From Methylotenera sp. RIFCSPLOWO2_02_FULL_45_14 (GTDB taxonomy: Bacteria > Pseudomonadota > Gammaproteobacteria > Burkholderiales > Methylophilaceae), in the NCBI GenBank assembly GCA_001803395.1, contig MHBU01000030.1:38859-74364 (forward strand): a DNA stretch of 35,506 bases, written 5' to 3'. A program made the translations under genes and the position numbers. The notes under the pieces are model-generated. The model made no database searches, was not told where the DNA came from, and was given only the letters and a program-made list of their open reading frames with translations. Of the stretch, positions 8,168 through 16,143 are shown piece by piece; position 1 is the first letter of the stretch; each line of letters opens with the position of its first letter.

Positions 8168-8746
8168 CTATTTAGCTTTAACGCCCTCTAACAGCAACGT
8201 CACTTCAATATTATCACCCACTGGTGCATTGGGCTTTGTCATCCAGCTAAAACCATAGTCCGAAGCCTTAATAGTGGTATGTGCTTCAAAACCAGAGCGC
8301 TCACCGCCCCATGGGTCAACTCCAAAACCTAATACTTTGAAAGGAATGGCAATTTCCTTAGTGACGCCGTGCATAGTAAAGCGGCCTGTTAATACGCCTT
8401 CGGTCGCAGTTTTAGCCTCAACTTTACTACTAACAAAGCTTATTTCGCCGAAATTGACTGCGTCTAAATATTCTGGCTTTTTAATATGGTCATCTCGCTT
8501 TGCATGACCAGTGCTAATACTGGCTACGTTAATTTTGGCATCTACACTAGAATTAGCTAGATTATCGCGATCTATTTTAATGACGCCTTTAACATCATTA
8601 AAGCTACCGGAAGTTTTAGAAACCACATGACGGATGCTGAAATTAGCAAAGCTATGCCCTGAATCAATATTATAAGTCTCATTAGCAGCAAAGGCTACGT
8701 TACTCAAAAGCAAGGCCGATACTGCGGTTAATATAGTGCGTTTCAT
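8168..8746 (-). CDS. YceI-family periplasmic lipocalin-like protein
   Basis: The chosen start at 8746 gives MKRTILTAVSALLLSNVAFA followed by ANETYNID, a clean signal peptide with AFA-A cleavage. A longer frame to 8788 would put 14 extra residues before it. The mature protein has YceI hallmarks: SGHSFANFSIRHVV near the N-terminus, GSFNDVKGVIKID, and a terminal NIEVTLLLEGVK. YceI proteins form a beta-barrel that binds isoprenoid or quinone-like lipids in the periplasm; the ligand here is unknown. The gene lies between pirin and Old Yellow Enzyme, a neighbourhood that fits quinone or electrophile handling. Confidence 0.9.
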   Translation of the reverse strand: MKRTILTAVSALLLSNVAFAANETYNIDSGHSFANFSIRHVVSKTSGSFNDVKGVIKIDRDNLANSSVDAKINVASISTGHAKRDDHIKKPEYLDAVNFGEISFVSSKVEAKTATEGVLTGRFTMHGVTKEIAIPFKVLGFGVDPWGGERSGFEAHTTIKASDYGFSWMTKPNAPVGDNIEVTLLLEGVKAK

Positions 8747-8802
8747 TATGTTATCTTTCACTTTAATAAATTGTACGACTGCTAGCATTTCAAAATAGTG
8801 GC

Positions 8803-9510
8803 TTAAACGCTCATCGGCAAATCAAACCATAACATTTCTGCATGAGATTGCGCGGTAATTTCAACACTACTTTCATTCTCAATTTTTGCAGCATCTCCCG
8901 CTTTAAGTTGAATGCCCGCGCATAATACTTCGCCAGCTACTACCTGCAAATAAGCACAGCGTTTTTGTTGCAAAGATACAGCTACCTTACGCCCCGCATC
9001 CAATACAGTAGCGTATAAATCAACATCTTGCTGTATGGTGATTGCACCATCACGCCCATCTGGGGCCGCAATCAAACACCAGTGATTATGTTTTTGTTCA
9101 GATGAAAAATGCTTTTCTTCATATGACGGTGCTAACTTTTTTTGCGCTGGCGTAATCCAAATCTGCAGCAAATAAGCTTCACTTTCAGCAGAAGCGTTTA
9201 TCTCACTATGCCTGATACCAGAGCCTGCTGTCATGCGTTGCACGTCACCTGAACGTATCACCGAGCCATTGCCCATGCTATCTTGATGTGTCAATTCACC
9301 CGCCAGCATATAGGTGATAATTTCCATGTCTTGATGTGAGTGCATACCAAAACCAGTACCAGCAGCCACCTTATCCTCGTTAACCACCCTCAACACTGAG
9401 TATCCCATGTGCGCAGGGTCATAGTATTCTGCAAAGGAGAATGAATGGTAGCTGTCTAGCCATCCATGGTTAGCATGACCGCGCTCTTGAGATTTTCTAA
9501 TCGTTATCAT
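8803..9510 (-). CDS. Pirin family protein (YhhW-type)
   Basis: A 235-residue bicupin with the complete pirin metal site in the N-terminal cupin: His57, His59 (GMHSHQDME), His101 and Glu103 (GIRHSEIN). Pirin/YhhW proteins bind iron and some oxidise quercetin; others act as redox-responsive cofactors. Its start MITIRKSQERGHANHGWLDSYH is canonical. It is the first gene of a minus-strand run with yceI, OYE and nitroreductase, and is divergent from a LysR gene across 122 bp that hold a nested inverted repeat. Regulation by that LysR is a reasonable inference. Confidence 0.93.
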   Translation of the reverse strand: MITIRKSQERGHANHGWLDSYHSFSFAEYYDPAHMGYSVLRVVNEDKVAAGTGFGMHSHQDMEIITYMLAGELTHQDSMGNGSVIRSGDVQRMTAGSGIRHSEINASAESEAYLLQIWITPAQKKLAPSYEEKHFSSEQKHNHWCLIAAPDGRDGAITIQQDVDLYATVLDAGRKVAVSLQQKRCAYLQVVAGEVLCAGIQLKAGDAAKIENESSVEITAQSHAEMLWFDLPMSV

Positions 9511-9535
9511 ATATACTTATTCAATCGCTTTGAAT

Positions 9536-9582
9536 TTATTAGCATATGTTATATATAGATTTATAACATTCATAGCTAATAA
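9536..9582. promoter_or_regulatory. Nested inverted repeat, candidate LysR operator
   Basis: Inner arms ATGTTATA (9546-9553) and TATAACAT (9562-9569) are perfect complements. They are flanked by outer arms TTATTAGC (9536-9543) and GCTAATAA (9575-9582), also perfect complements. The element lies in the 122-bp gap between the pirin gene and the divergent LysR-type regulator, the usual place for a LysR site controlling both. The binding itself is inference; AT-rich sequence makes chance palindromes more likely, but two nested pairs sharing one centre are unusual. Confidence 0.55.
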
Positions 9583-9632
9583 TTTTGCATTAAATATTCA
9601 AACAATTTGACTAATCGGTCACTTAAAAATTC

Positions 9633-10547
9633 ATGTCACTTAAAATTTCTATTGATGCCTTAGAAGTCATTGATGCCATTGCGCGCAAAGGTAGTTTTGC
9701 CGCGGCTGCTGAATCTTTATTCCGGGTACCATCGGCGCTCACCTACACAGTAAGAAAACTAGAAGCAGATTTAGGCGTAACGCTATTTGACCGTAGCGGG
9801 CATCGCGCCAACCTCACCGAAGCAGGTGCAGAATTGCTGAATGAAGGTCGCCACCTGCTAGACGCGGCGCAGGCTTTAGAGTCACGTGTTAAGCGAATCG
9901 CCACCGGCGTTGAAACCGACATCGGCATTGCCATCAGCGACTTATTCAATGCCGAACCTATTTACGAGATTTTACAAGACTTCTACGCACAAGGCTTTGG
10001 TACTCGTGTAAAGCTTATGTGCGAGGTATTTGGCGGCAGTTGGGACGCCCTACTCTCTGGCCGTGCTGACATATCGATTGGCGCCCCTGGCGAAGCCCCA
10101 TCTGGAGGCGGTTACTCCACAAAACTATTAGGCCATCTTGATTTTGTATTTGCCGTTGCCACAAATCATCCACTCGCCACATTTGCAGAACCATTAGATA
10201 ATCAAGACATTATTCAATACCGTGCTGTTGCCGCAGCCGATAGCTCGCGTAATTTACCACCACGCACTTCAGGCATACTTTCAGGGCAAGATGTGCTGAC
10301 CGTTTCTGACATGCAAGACAAATTAGAAGCGCAAATTCTTGGATTGGGCGTTGGCTATCTACCAAAAAAACTCGCGCAACGTTATGCTGAGCAAGGTAAA
10401 CTTGTCATTAAACAAGTCGCAGAACCTAAAACACTCACACCAACTTTTTTAGCTTGGCGCAATCATCGTAAAAACAATATGGGCAAAGCACAACAATGGT
10501 TATTAAAACGGTTTGAGCGTTTAACGCTGGAACAGCTCTTGATGTAG
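9633..10547 (+). CDS. LysR-type transcriptional regulator
   Basis: A 304-residue protein with an N-terminal winged helix-turn-helix (residues about 5-65: GSFAAAAESLFRVPSALTYT then KLEADLGVTLFDRSGHRANLTEAG). A periplasmic-binding-protein-like effector domain follows from about residue 90. Length is normal for the family. It is transcribed away from the pirin-yceI-OYE-nitroreductase genes, which it probably regulates; the nested repeat in the gap is a candidate operator. The inducer is unknown; the target genes suggest quinones or other electrophiles. tadA follows after 65 bp on the same strand and looks functionally unrelated. Confidence 0.92.
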   Translation: MSLKISIDALEVIDAIARKGSFAAAAESLFRVPSALTYTVRKLEADLGVTLFDRSGHRANLTEAGAELLNEGRHLLDAAQALESRVKRIATGVETDIGIAISDLFNAEPIYEILQDFYAQGFGTRVKLMCEVFGGSWDALLSGRADISIGAPGEAPSGGGYSTKLLGHLDFVFAVATNHPLATFAEPLDNQDIIQYRAVAAADSSRNLPPRTSGILSGQDVLTVSDMQDKLEAQILGLGVGYLPKKLAQRYAEQGKLVIKQVAEPKTLTPTFLAWRNHRKNNMGKAQQWLLKRFERLTLEQLLM

Positions 10548-10573
10548 CGCAAAATACCGCAAGAATTAAGTGA

Positions 10574-11095
<522 letters not shown>

Positions 11096-11121
11096 AAAAA
11101 CCCGCTTGTTAGCGGGTTCTT
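11096..11121. terminator. Hairpin terminator between tadA and BI-1 gene
   Basis: Arms AACCCGCT (11099-11106) and AGCGGGTT (11111-11118) form a perfect 8-bp stem with a TGTT loop. A run of A precedes it and TTCTT follows, so it can work for tadA (+) and, via the complementary T run, for the convergent minus-strand gene. Confidence 0.8.
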
Positions 11122-11145
11122 AGTAAATCTGTAACCTAGAACTAC

Positions 11146-11835
11146 TTAGTCATTATTGCCCATTAAACCCATCAACAAATGTAGCAGGCTTGTAAACAAG
11201 TTGTAGATACTCAAGTAAAGCCCTAAAGTCGCCATGACATAGTTAGTTTCGCCACCGTTAACAATGCGGCTGACATCATACAAAATAAAACCTGAGAACA
11301 AAATCACGCCAATGGCGGATAAAGCTAAGGCAAAAGCTGGAATTTGCAAGAAGATATTAGCAAGCGATGCCAAAATTAGCAAAACAATACCTACTAACAA
11401 AAATTTACCCATAAAGCTAAAATCTTTTTTGCTGGTGCTGGCAATACTTGCCAAAGTTAAAAGAATAATCCCTGTACCGCCAGCCGCTAGGCCAACAATT
11501 TGAGCACCATTGCTCAAATGCAAAGCATGTTGCAAAATTGGGCCAAGCAACAAACCCATTAAAAAGGTTAAACCTAACATTAAAACCACGCCCATGCTGC
11601 TATTACGATTAGCTGAAATTGCTGCAAACATGCCGTACATCACCGCCATTGCGCCAATAGCAAAAACAAATGGGTGCTGTTGAATAAAGGCAAAATTTAA
11701 ACTCATGCCAATAAACGCACCAATAACCGTTGGAATCATGGTTAGACCTAATAATGCGTAGGTATTACGCAGGACTTTATTAGTCGCTAACTGGGCCGAT
11801 TCAGTGCGGCCTAAAACTGGAGTGTTGTCAAACAT
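11146..11835 (-). CDS. Bax inhibitor-1/YccA family membrane protein
   Basis: A 229-residue polytopic protein with about seven hydrophobic segments, beginning after a short hydrophilic N-terminus (VLRNTYALLGLTMIPTVIGAFIG). It ends with the family-typical LFSGFILYDVSRIVNGGETNYVMATLGLYLSIYNLFTSLL region, whose Asp in the YD motif is the conserved pH-sensing type residue. Relatives include YccA, an FtsH modulator, and YetJ, a calcium leak channel. Which activity applies here is not known. It is a single gene 74 bp downstream of nagZ on the same strand. Confidence 0.92.
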   Translation of the reverse strand: MFDNTPVLGRTESAQLATNKVLRNTYALLGLTMIPTVIGAFIGMSLNFAFIQQHPFVFAIGAMAVMYGMFAAISANRNSSMGVVLMLGLTFLMGLLLGPILQHALHLSNGAQIVGLAAGGTGIILLTLASIASTSKKDFSFMGKFLLVGIVLLILASLANIFLQIPAFALALSAIGVILFSGFILYDVSRIVNGGETNYVMATLGLYLSIYNLFTSLLHLLMGLMGNND

Positions 11836-11909
11836 TGTTGTTTCCTTTAAAAATTAAATACTACAGACACTAAGATAACGATTAACGACATAAGTTTCAA
11901 GTGAAATTA

Positions 11910-12956
11910 TTAAGTAAACAGCTCGCCCTCTGTCACGCCCACTTGTGCCACTTGGTGTAGAGCATGCACAAATTCAGCACTTTCATGCAGCGCATCCATC
12001 GTCGGCGGATGTTTATGCCCATGCATACGGGCTAACCGGCTTAAGCTTTGTGCTGAAATCGCCCATTTAAGATTAGCCAACAACTCATCAACCATCGCAG
12101 GTTGATTGCATAGCAACACCATATCACAACCTGCGTTTAAAGCGGCTAATGCACGTGCCGTCACATCGCCGCCTGTGGTGGCGGCCTCCATACTTAAATC
12201 ATCGCTAAAGATCACGCCGTTAAAACCTAAACGTTCACGCAGTATTTTTTGCAACCAACGTGATGAAAAGCCCGCTGGTTTATCATCCACTTTAGGGTAA
12301 ATTACATGCGCAGGCATAATGGCGGCAATACCGTCATCAATTAACATTCTAAATGGCTGCATATCACGCTGTGCTATTTGGTCAAACTCGCGCTCGTCTA
12401 TTGGCATGCTCACGTGAGAATCTGCCACCACAAAACCATGCCCGGGAAAATGCTTGCCCACCGCTGCCATGCCGCCCTTTTTAAGACCTTGCATGAGCGC
12501 AAAAGCTAAATCACTAATAGCGTGCGCATCCAAATGAAACGCGCGGTCACCAATCACCAGGCTGTCACCATAATCCATATCCAACACTGGCGTAAAGCTA
12601 AAGTCCACGCCATGCGCACGTAGTTCTGCAGCTAAAATCCAGCCCGCTTCTTTGGCTAGCTCCTTGGCTTTTTTAGGATTTTTGCCCCAAATTTTGCCAA
12701 ACTCACGCATCGGTGGAATTTTAGTAAAGCCATCCCTAAAACGCTGTACGCGACCGCCCTCATGGTCAACTGCAATCAATAAAGGCGGTTGGCGTACGGC
12801 ATGGATACTTGCTGTCAGCGCTTTTAATTGTGCATTATTGATGAAGTTGCGCTTAAATAAAATCACACCACCTACTAAGGGATGCTGTAAACGGCAAATA
12901 TCATCGGCAGTTAATTCTGTGCCAACGACATCTAGCATAATAGGACCTAATGACAT
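11910..12956 (-). CDS. nagZ: Beta-N-acetylhexosaminidase NagZ
   Basis: A 348-residue GH3 enzyme. Visible motifs are IAVDHEGGRVQRF (Asp64 sugar contact), KHFPGHG (168-174) with the following D-S-H (179-181, the unusual acid/base His-Asp dyad), and FSDDLSM (250-255) carrying the nucleophile Asp. NagZ is cytoplasmic and removes GlcNAc from 1,6-anhydroMurNAc peptides during murein recycling. It starts 3 bp after the stop of a DppC-type permease gene, so it is the last gene of a transport operon, linking that operon to cell-wall turnover. The N-terminus has no signal peptide, as expected. Confidence 0.96.
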   Translation of the reverse strand: MSLGPIMLDVVGTELTADDICRLQHPLVGGVILFKRNFINNAQLKALTASIHAVRQPPLLIAVDHEGGRVQRFRDGFTKIPPMREFGKIWGKNPKKAKELAKEAGWILAAELRAHGVDFSFTPVLDMDYGDSLVIGDRAFHLDAHAISDLAFALMQGLKKGGMAAVGKHFPGHGFVVADSHVSMPIDEREFDQIAQRDMQPFRMLIDDGIAAIMPAHVIYPKVDDKPAGFSSRWLQKILRERLGFNGVIFSDDLSMEAATTGGDVTARALAALNAGCDMVLLCNQPAMVDELLANLKWAISAQSLSRLARMHGHKHPPTMDALHESAEFVHALHQVAQVGVTEGELFT

Positions 12957-12959
12957 GAC

Positions 12960-13751
12960 TTACCTTTCCGTTCTAACATCTAATTTATCGCGCAAATAAT
13001 CGCCGCTTAGGTTAATCGCTAAAATTAAACTCATCAAGCAGCCACCTACAATTAACACATAATGCGGCGCAACCAGCATATAACGCACAGCATCGCGCAA
13101 CATTGCGCCCCAAGAGGCATTGGGTGCCTGTATGCCCAAGCCGAGAAATGACAAACTTGCCTCTGCAATCATTACACTGGCTAAGCTATAGGTGGCTTCT
13201 ACCACTAAAACTGAAGCCAATAGCGGCAGTATATGTCGAAATAGCAAACGCGGAACATTTGCCCCCAATGACTGGGCGGCCAATACATGCTGGCGATTGC
13301 GTAAACTCATGGTTTGCCCACGGGTGAGTCGCGCATAGCTCACCCACCCGGTTAAACATAAGGCCATGATTAAATTAGTTAAACTTGGGCCGAGTACCGC
13401 AGCAAATGCAATCGCTAATAGAATACCCGGAAAAGCCAAAAACACATCGGTAATTTGCATCAAAACCGCATCCACCTTGCCGCCATAGAACCCCGCCAAC
13501 AAACCGACAAACACACCGACACTCATCGTGATTACAGTGACAATCAGCGCCACAAAAAAAGATACTTCAACGCCACTTAAAATACGCGCCAAGATATCAC
13601 GGCCTAAATCATCTGAACCAAACCAGCGATTTGCACTCGGGTTATTCAGAATAACATTCAAATCAATTGAGTTTGGATTTAGCTGGAATAAGTGTCCTGC
13701 TAATACGGCTATTAGCCACAAACCTAAAATTGAGTAAGCAAAAATTTTCAT
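12960..13751 (-). CDS. DppC/OppC-type ABC transporter permease
   Basis: A 263-residue inner-membrane permease. It has an N-terminal membrane segment, then NRWFGSDDLGRDILARILSG (the conserved FGTDxxGRD-type motif) and about five further segments. The coupling helix reads RGQTMSLRNRQHVLAAQSLGA, and the end is AINLSGDYLRDKLD. Length is slightly below the usual 280-300. It pairs with the DppB-type permease upstream (56 bp gap). No ATPase subunits are in the window, so the pump must borrow ATPases from elsewhere or be incomplete. Its tight link to nagZ suggests murein-derived peptides as substrate; this is inference. Confidence 0.92.
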   Translation of the reverse strand: MKIFAYSILGLWLIAVLAGHLFQLNPNSIDLNVILNNPSANRWFGSDDLGRDILARILSGVEVSFFVALIVTVITMSVGVFVGLLAGFYGGKVDAVLMQITDVFLAFPGILLAIAFAAVLGPSLTNLIMALCLTGWVSYARLTRGQTMSLRNRQHVLAAQSLGANVPRLLFRHILPLLASVLVVEATYSLASVMIAEASLSFLGLGIQAPNASWGAMLRDAVRYMLVAPHYVLIVGGCLMSLILAINLSGDYLRDKLDVRTER

Positions 13752-13807
13752 TGATCTAATTTCATATCCATTTATCTAAATATCTTAAAGACGCCCCTAA
13801 ACCATCA

Positions 13808-14734
13808 CTAAACCCTGCGAACTCTTGGATCTGCCAACCGATATAAAACGTCTGTGCACAAATTCACCACCACATAACTCAGCGCCACCACTAGCACACA
13901 AGCTTGCGTCACCGGGTAATCCCGCTTTTCTATACTCTCCACCAACAGCCGCCCGATGCCATCCCAACTAAATATCGTTTCAGTAATCACCGTACCTGCC
14001 AGCAGACTACCCATCTGCAAACCAACAATGGTAATAATCGGCAATAATGCAGCGCGCAAGGCATGACGCAAAATCACTGTTTTTTCGCTTAAACCCTTGG
14101 CACGAGCAGTGCGAATATAATCGTCATTTAACACTTCGAGCAAACTAGTGCGTGTCATGCGCGTGAGGATTGCACTCAAACCAAAACCCAATGTGACGGC
14201 AGGCAAAATAATAGAAGTGCTGGACTCCATACCACTTACAGGCAACCAGCCCAGCCAAACAGCAAAAATCAACATCAACATGGGACCTAGCCAAAACGCC
14301 GGCATGGCAGACAATCGCACTGAAACAATCGTCACGATAAAGTCTTGCCAATGGTTAGCTTTGAGCGCGGCGTATATGCCTAACGGCACGCCAACGACCA
14401 ATCCAATGATTAAAGATAATAATGCCAATTTTACTGTAGCAGGATAACGCGTTTTAATCAGATCAATAATCGGCGTTTTAGTGTGAATAGAATGGCCAAA
14501 ATCACCACGCGCCAGCTTACTTAGATAACTTCCAAATTGCTGAATCAATGGTTTATTTAACCCCAAATCCGCCCGTAACGCTGCACGGTCAGCCGTACTG
14601 GCAGATTCACCCAACATCACCTCTACCGGGTCACCTGGCACCAAATGAATCAGTAAAAATGTAAGCAAAAGCACACCGAAAATGACGGTAAGAAAGCTTG
14701 ATAATTTTTTTATTAAATACAAACAAACACCCAA
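13808..14734 (-). CDS. DppB/OppB-type ABC transporter permease
   Basis: A permease of about 305 residues starting with the family pattern (LIHLVPGDPVEVMLGE) and containing the LNKPLIQQFGSYLSKLARGDFGHS loop, six membrane segments and the coupling helix with MTRTSLLEVLNDDYIRTARAKG. It ends RLADPRVRRV as DppB proteins do. There is no ATG near the start: the candidates are TTG at 14734 and TTG at 14722. The latter gives MYLIKKL, closer to relatives, with a GGG-containing stretch just upstream. It works with the DppC-type permease and probably the binding lipoprotein encoded at 16144-17595. Confidence 0.92.
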   Translation of the reverse strand: MGVCLYLIKKLSSFLTVIFGVLLLTFLLIHLVPGDPVEVMLGESASTADRAALRADLGLNKPLIQQFGSYLSKLARGDFGHSIHTKTPIIDLIKTRYPATVKLALLSLIIGLVVGVPLGIYAALKANHWQDFIVTIVSVRLSAMPAFWLGPMLMLIFAVWLGWLPVSGMESSTSIILPAVTLGFGLSAILTRMTRTSLLEVLNDDYIRTARAKGLSEKTVILRHALRAALLPIITIVGLQMGSLLAGTVITETIFSWDGIGRLLVESIEKRDYPVTQACVLVVALSYVVVNLCTDVLYRLADPRVRRV

Positions 14735-14830
14735 TTCTTAAGCATCATGTAGATTTTTAAATCGCGAAAAACTTTCTCATTAATGTGCCATTGCATTCGC
14801 GCAATAAATTGCACTCCTACCAAATGCATA

Positions 14831-15307
14831 TTATGCAATATCAACCGCCGTGCCCACATCGACCAAATCAAACAACGCCATCACATCTGCATTGCGCATA
14901 CGAATACATCCATGTGAACCTATCTTGCCCATTTCCGCAGAATCTGGCGTGCCGTGAATGTAAATATAACGCTGCATGCTATCTACATTACCCAAGCGGT
15001 TTTTGCCAAGCTCTGTGCCTGAGAGCCACAAAATGCGCGTTAAAATCCAGTCACGATTTGGAAATGCTGCCATCAACTCAGGTGTACAAATTTCACCTGT
15101 AGGCCTGCGCCCCACAAATACAGTGTTAGGCGCAGCACCCGCACCTATCTTGGCACGAATGATATGTTCACCTAATGGCGTACAACCACTATTTTTCTCG
15201 CAACCTGTACCGTTAGCGGCAGTAGAAATGCTATATACAGCTTTTACGCCGCCAAAGTTATCGAAAAGCGTAAGGGTTTGGTTTAGGATTGAGATTTCGA
15301 TATGCAT
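14831..15307 (-). CDS. Signal-less YkuD L,D-transpeptidase/carboxypeptidase-like protein
   Basis: A 158-residue YkuD domain with its catalytic signature intact: HGT (His118) and SHGCIRM with nucleophile Cys134 and Arg136. It begins directly with the domain (MHIEISILNQTLTLFD) and has no signal peptide or membrane segment, so it should be cytoplasmic. Periplasmic L,D-transpeptidases always carry an export signal; the known cytoplasmic YkuD enzyme ElsL (LdtK) of Acinetobacter is an L,D-carboxypeptidase of murein recycling. The neighbours nagZ and a dipeptide-type transporter support that role here. The gene starts 2 bp after the unknown small gene of the toxin-antitoxin cassette. Confidence 0.88.
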   Translation of the reverse strand: MHIEISILNQTLTLFDNFGGVKAVYSISTAANGTGCEKNSGCTPLGEHIIRAKIGAGAAPNTVFVGRRPTGEICTPELMAAFPNRDWILTRILWLSGTELGKNRLGNVDSMQRYIYIHGTPDSAEMGKIGSHGCIRMRNADVMALFDLVDVGTAVDIA

Positions 15308-15309
15308 GA

Positions 15310-15552
15310 TTAATTTTTCAAAAAACCCAACTCAAATACTTGTGGGCGCAGCTTTTCACTCAGCGCATCATAGGTAGTTTTAAAGTTGCTAAAATCAAAC
15401 GGTACGCCATAGGTTTTGCCATTGGCTTCTAAAGCTTGGTGTATTTGATACCAGCTAACATCGGGGCGATTAAATTTATATTCTTCACGCACCTTGTGCT
15501 CAAAATCGGTAGCAAAACTTTTAGCTTTTTGTAAGGCTGCATTGAGCGACAT
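15310..15552 (-). CDS. Small protein of unknown function after ParE-type toxin
   Basis: I do not recognise this family. The ATG at 15552 gives an 80-residue, lysine- and aromatic-rich soluble protein; the frame stays open to a TTG at 15576, which would overlap the toxin gene by 7 bp. It contains HKVREEYKFNRPDVSWYQIHQ and a GKTYGVPFDFSNFKTTYDAL segment and is predicted mostly helical, with no membrane segment or cysteine. It lies between the ParE-type toxin and the YkuD gene with very short gaps. It may be a third component of the cassette or a separate accessory gene; no function is claimed. Confidence 0.6.
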   Translation of the reverse strand: MSLNAALQKAKSFATDFEHKVREEYKFNRPDVSWYQIHQALEANGKTYGVPFDFSNFKTTYDALSEKLRPQVFELGFLKN

Positions 15553-15569
15553 AAGGGCTTTCTTCAGTA

Positions 15570-15854
15570 TTACCAACTTGTTGGCGGCTTACGCGAGGTA
15601 TGAAACACCCGCAAAGTTTCAACCGAGTTATTTTTAATGCGGTACGGCACAAGGTAATGCGTGTTGCTAATGACTAACTCACGCGTGCCTAGCACACGCC
15701 CTGAGCGACCCAGTGCAGGCTGTTTTGATAACAGGCTGACTTGTTCACTAATCACTTGCAGCAAATGGCTTGCGGCTATTGGGTTATCTTGCGCAATGTA
15801 GGCTGCAATTTCATCCAAATTGCGCAACGCAGTTTTTAGCCAAACAATTTGCAT
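15570..15854 (-). CDS. ParE/RelE-superfamily toxin
   Basis: A 94-residue protein with the ParE pattern: IVWLKTALRNLDEIAAYIAQDNPIAA at the N-terminus, the central GRSGRVLGTRELVISNTHYLVPYRI, and the C-terminal VFHTSRKPP. The conserved R-E-L-V and the terminal H-T-S-R are typical of ParE-like toxins; these poison DNA gyrase in studied cases, while RelE-type relatives cut mRNA. The Arg/His set fits ParE better. It follows the antitoxin gene after 6 bp. It is intact, with no frameshift. Confidence 0.88.
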   Translation of the reverse strand: MQIVWLKTALRNLDEIAAYIAQDNPIAASHLLQVISEQVSLLSKQPALGRSGRVLGTRELVISNTHYLVPYRIKNNSVETLRVFHTSRKPPTSW

Positions 15855-15860
15855 AATTGT

Positions 15861-16097
15861 TTATTTGGCTTTCCATTTATCAAACACCGCTTTTATTTCT
15901 GCTTCTGTTGCAAAATAGCCTGCATCCGCCTCCTGCAAGCCTTTGTGAATTTCGCTAATTTGCCATTCATTGCTATCCACATAGGCTTTAATCGCTTCTG
16001 CTGCTAAAAATGATCGGCTACGGTGGGTAGATGCCGCCAGTTTTTCCAGTTTATCTTTTACTACGTCATCTAACCTTAAAGTAACGGTTGCACTCAT
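15861..16097 (-). CDS. CopG/ParD-type ribbon-helix-helix antitoxin
   Basis: A 78-residue protein with an N-terminal ribbon-helix-helix: ATVTLRLDDVVKDKLEKLAASTHRSRSFLAAEAIKAYV (beta-strand about 3-8, then two helices). The acidic C-terminal tail (EIHKGLQEADAGYFATEAEI) is the usual toxin-binding arm. An AAGGAG ribosome binding site is at 16104-16109. Such antitoxins neutralise the toxin encoded next and repress their own operon; an inverted repeat upstream is a candidate operator. Confidence 0.9.
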   Translation of the reverse strand: MSATVTLRLDDVVKDKLEKLAASTHRSRSFLAAEAIKAYVDSNEWQISEIHKGLQEADAGYFATEAEIKAVFDKWKAK

Positions 16098-16116
16098 GAT
16101 GATCTCCTTAAATTAC

Positions 16117-16128
16117 ATTGTGTACAAT
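16117..16128. promoter_or_regulatory. Candidate antitoxin operator
   Basis: ATTGT-GT-ACAAT is a palindrome with perfect 5-base arms, located 20-31 bp upstream of the antitoxin start and next to an AT-rich, -10-like stretch (TATTAT/TATATT on the minus strand). Ribbon-helix-helix antitoxins bind short palindromes in this position. The assignment is inference from position and symmetry. Confidence 0.4.
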
Positions 16129-16143
16129 ATAATACATATATAA

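Noticed and set aside
14976-15377. 133-codon plus-strand open frame across the YkuD gene
   Set aside because: It is antisense to the conserved YkuD catalytic domain, has no family resemblance and no ribosome binding site of note.
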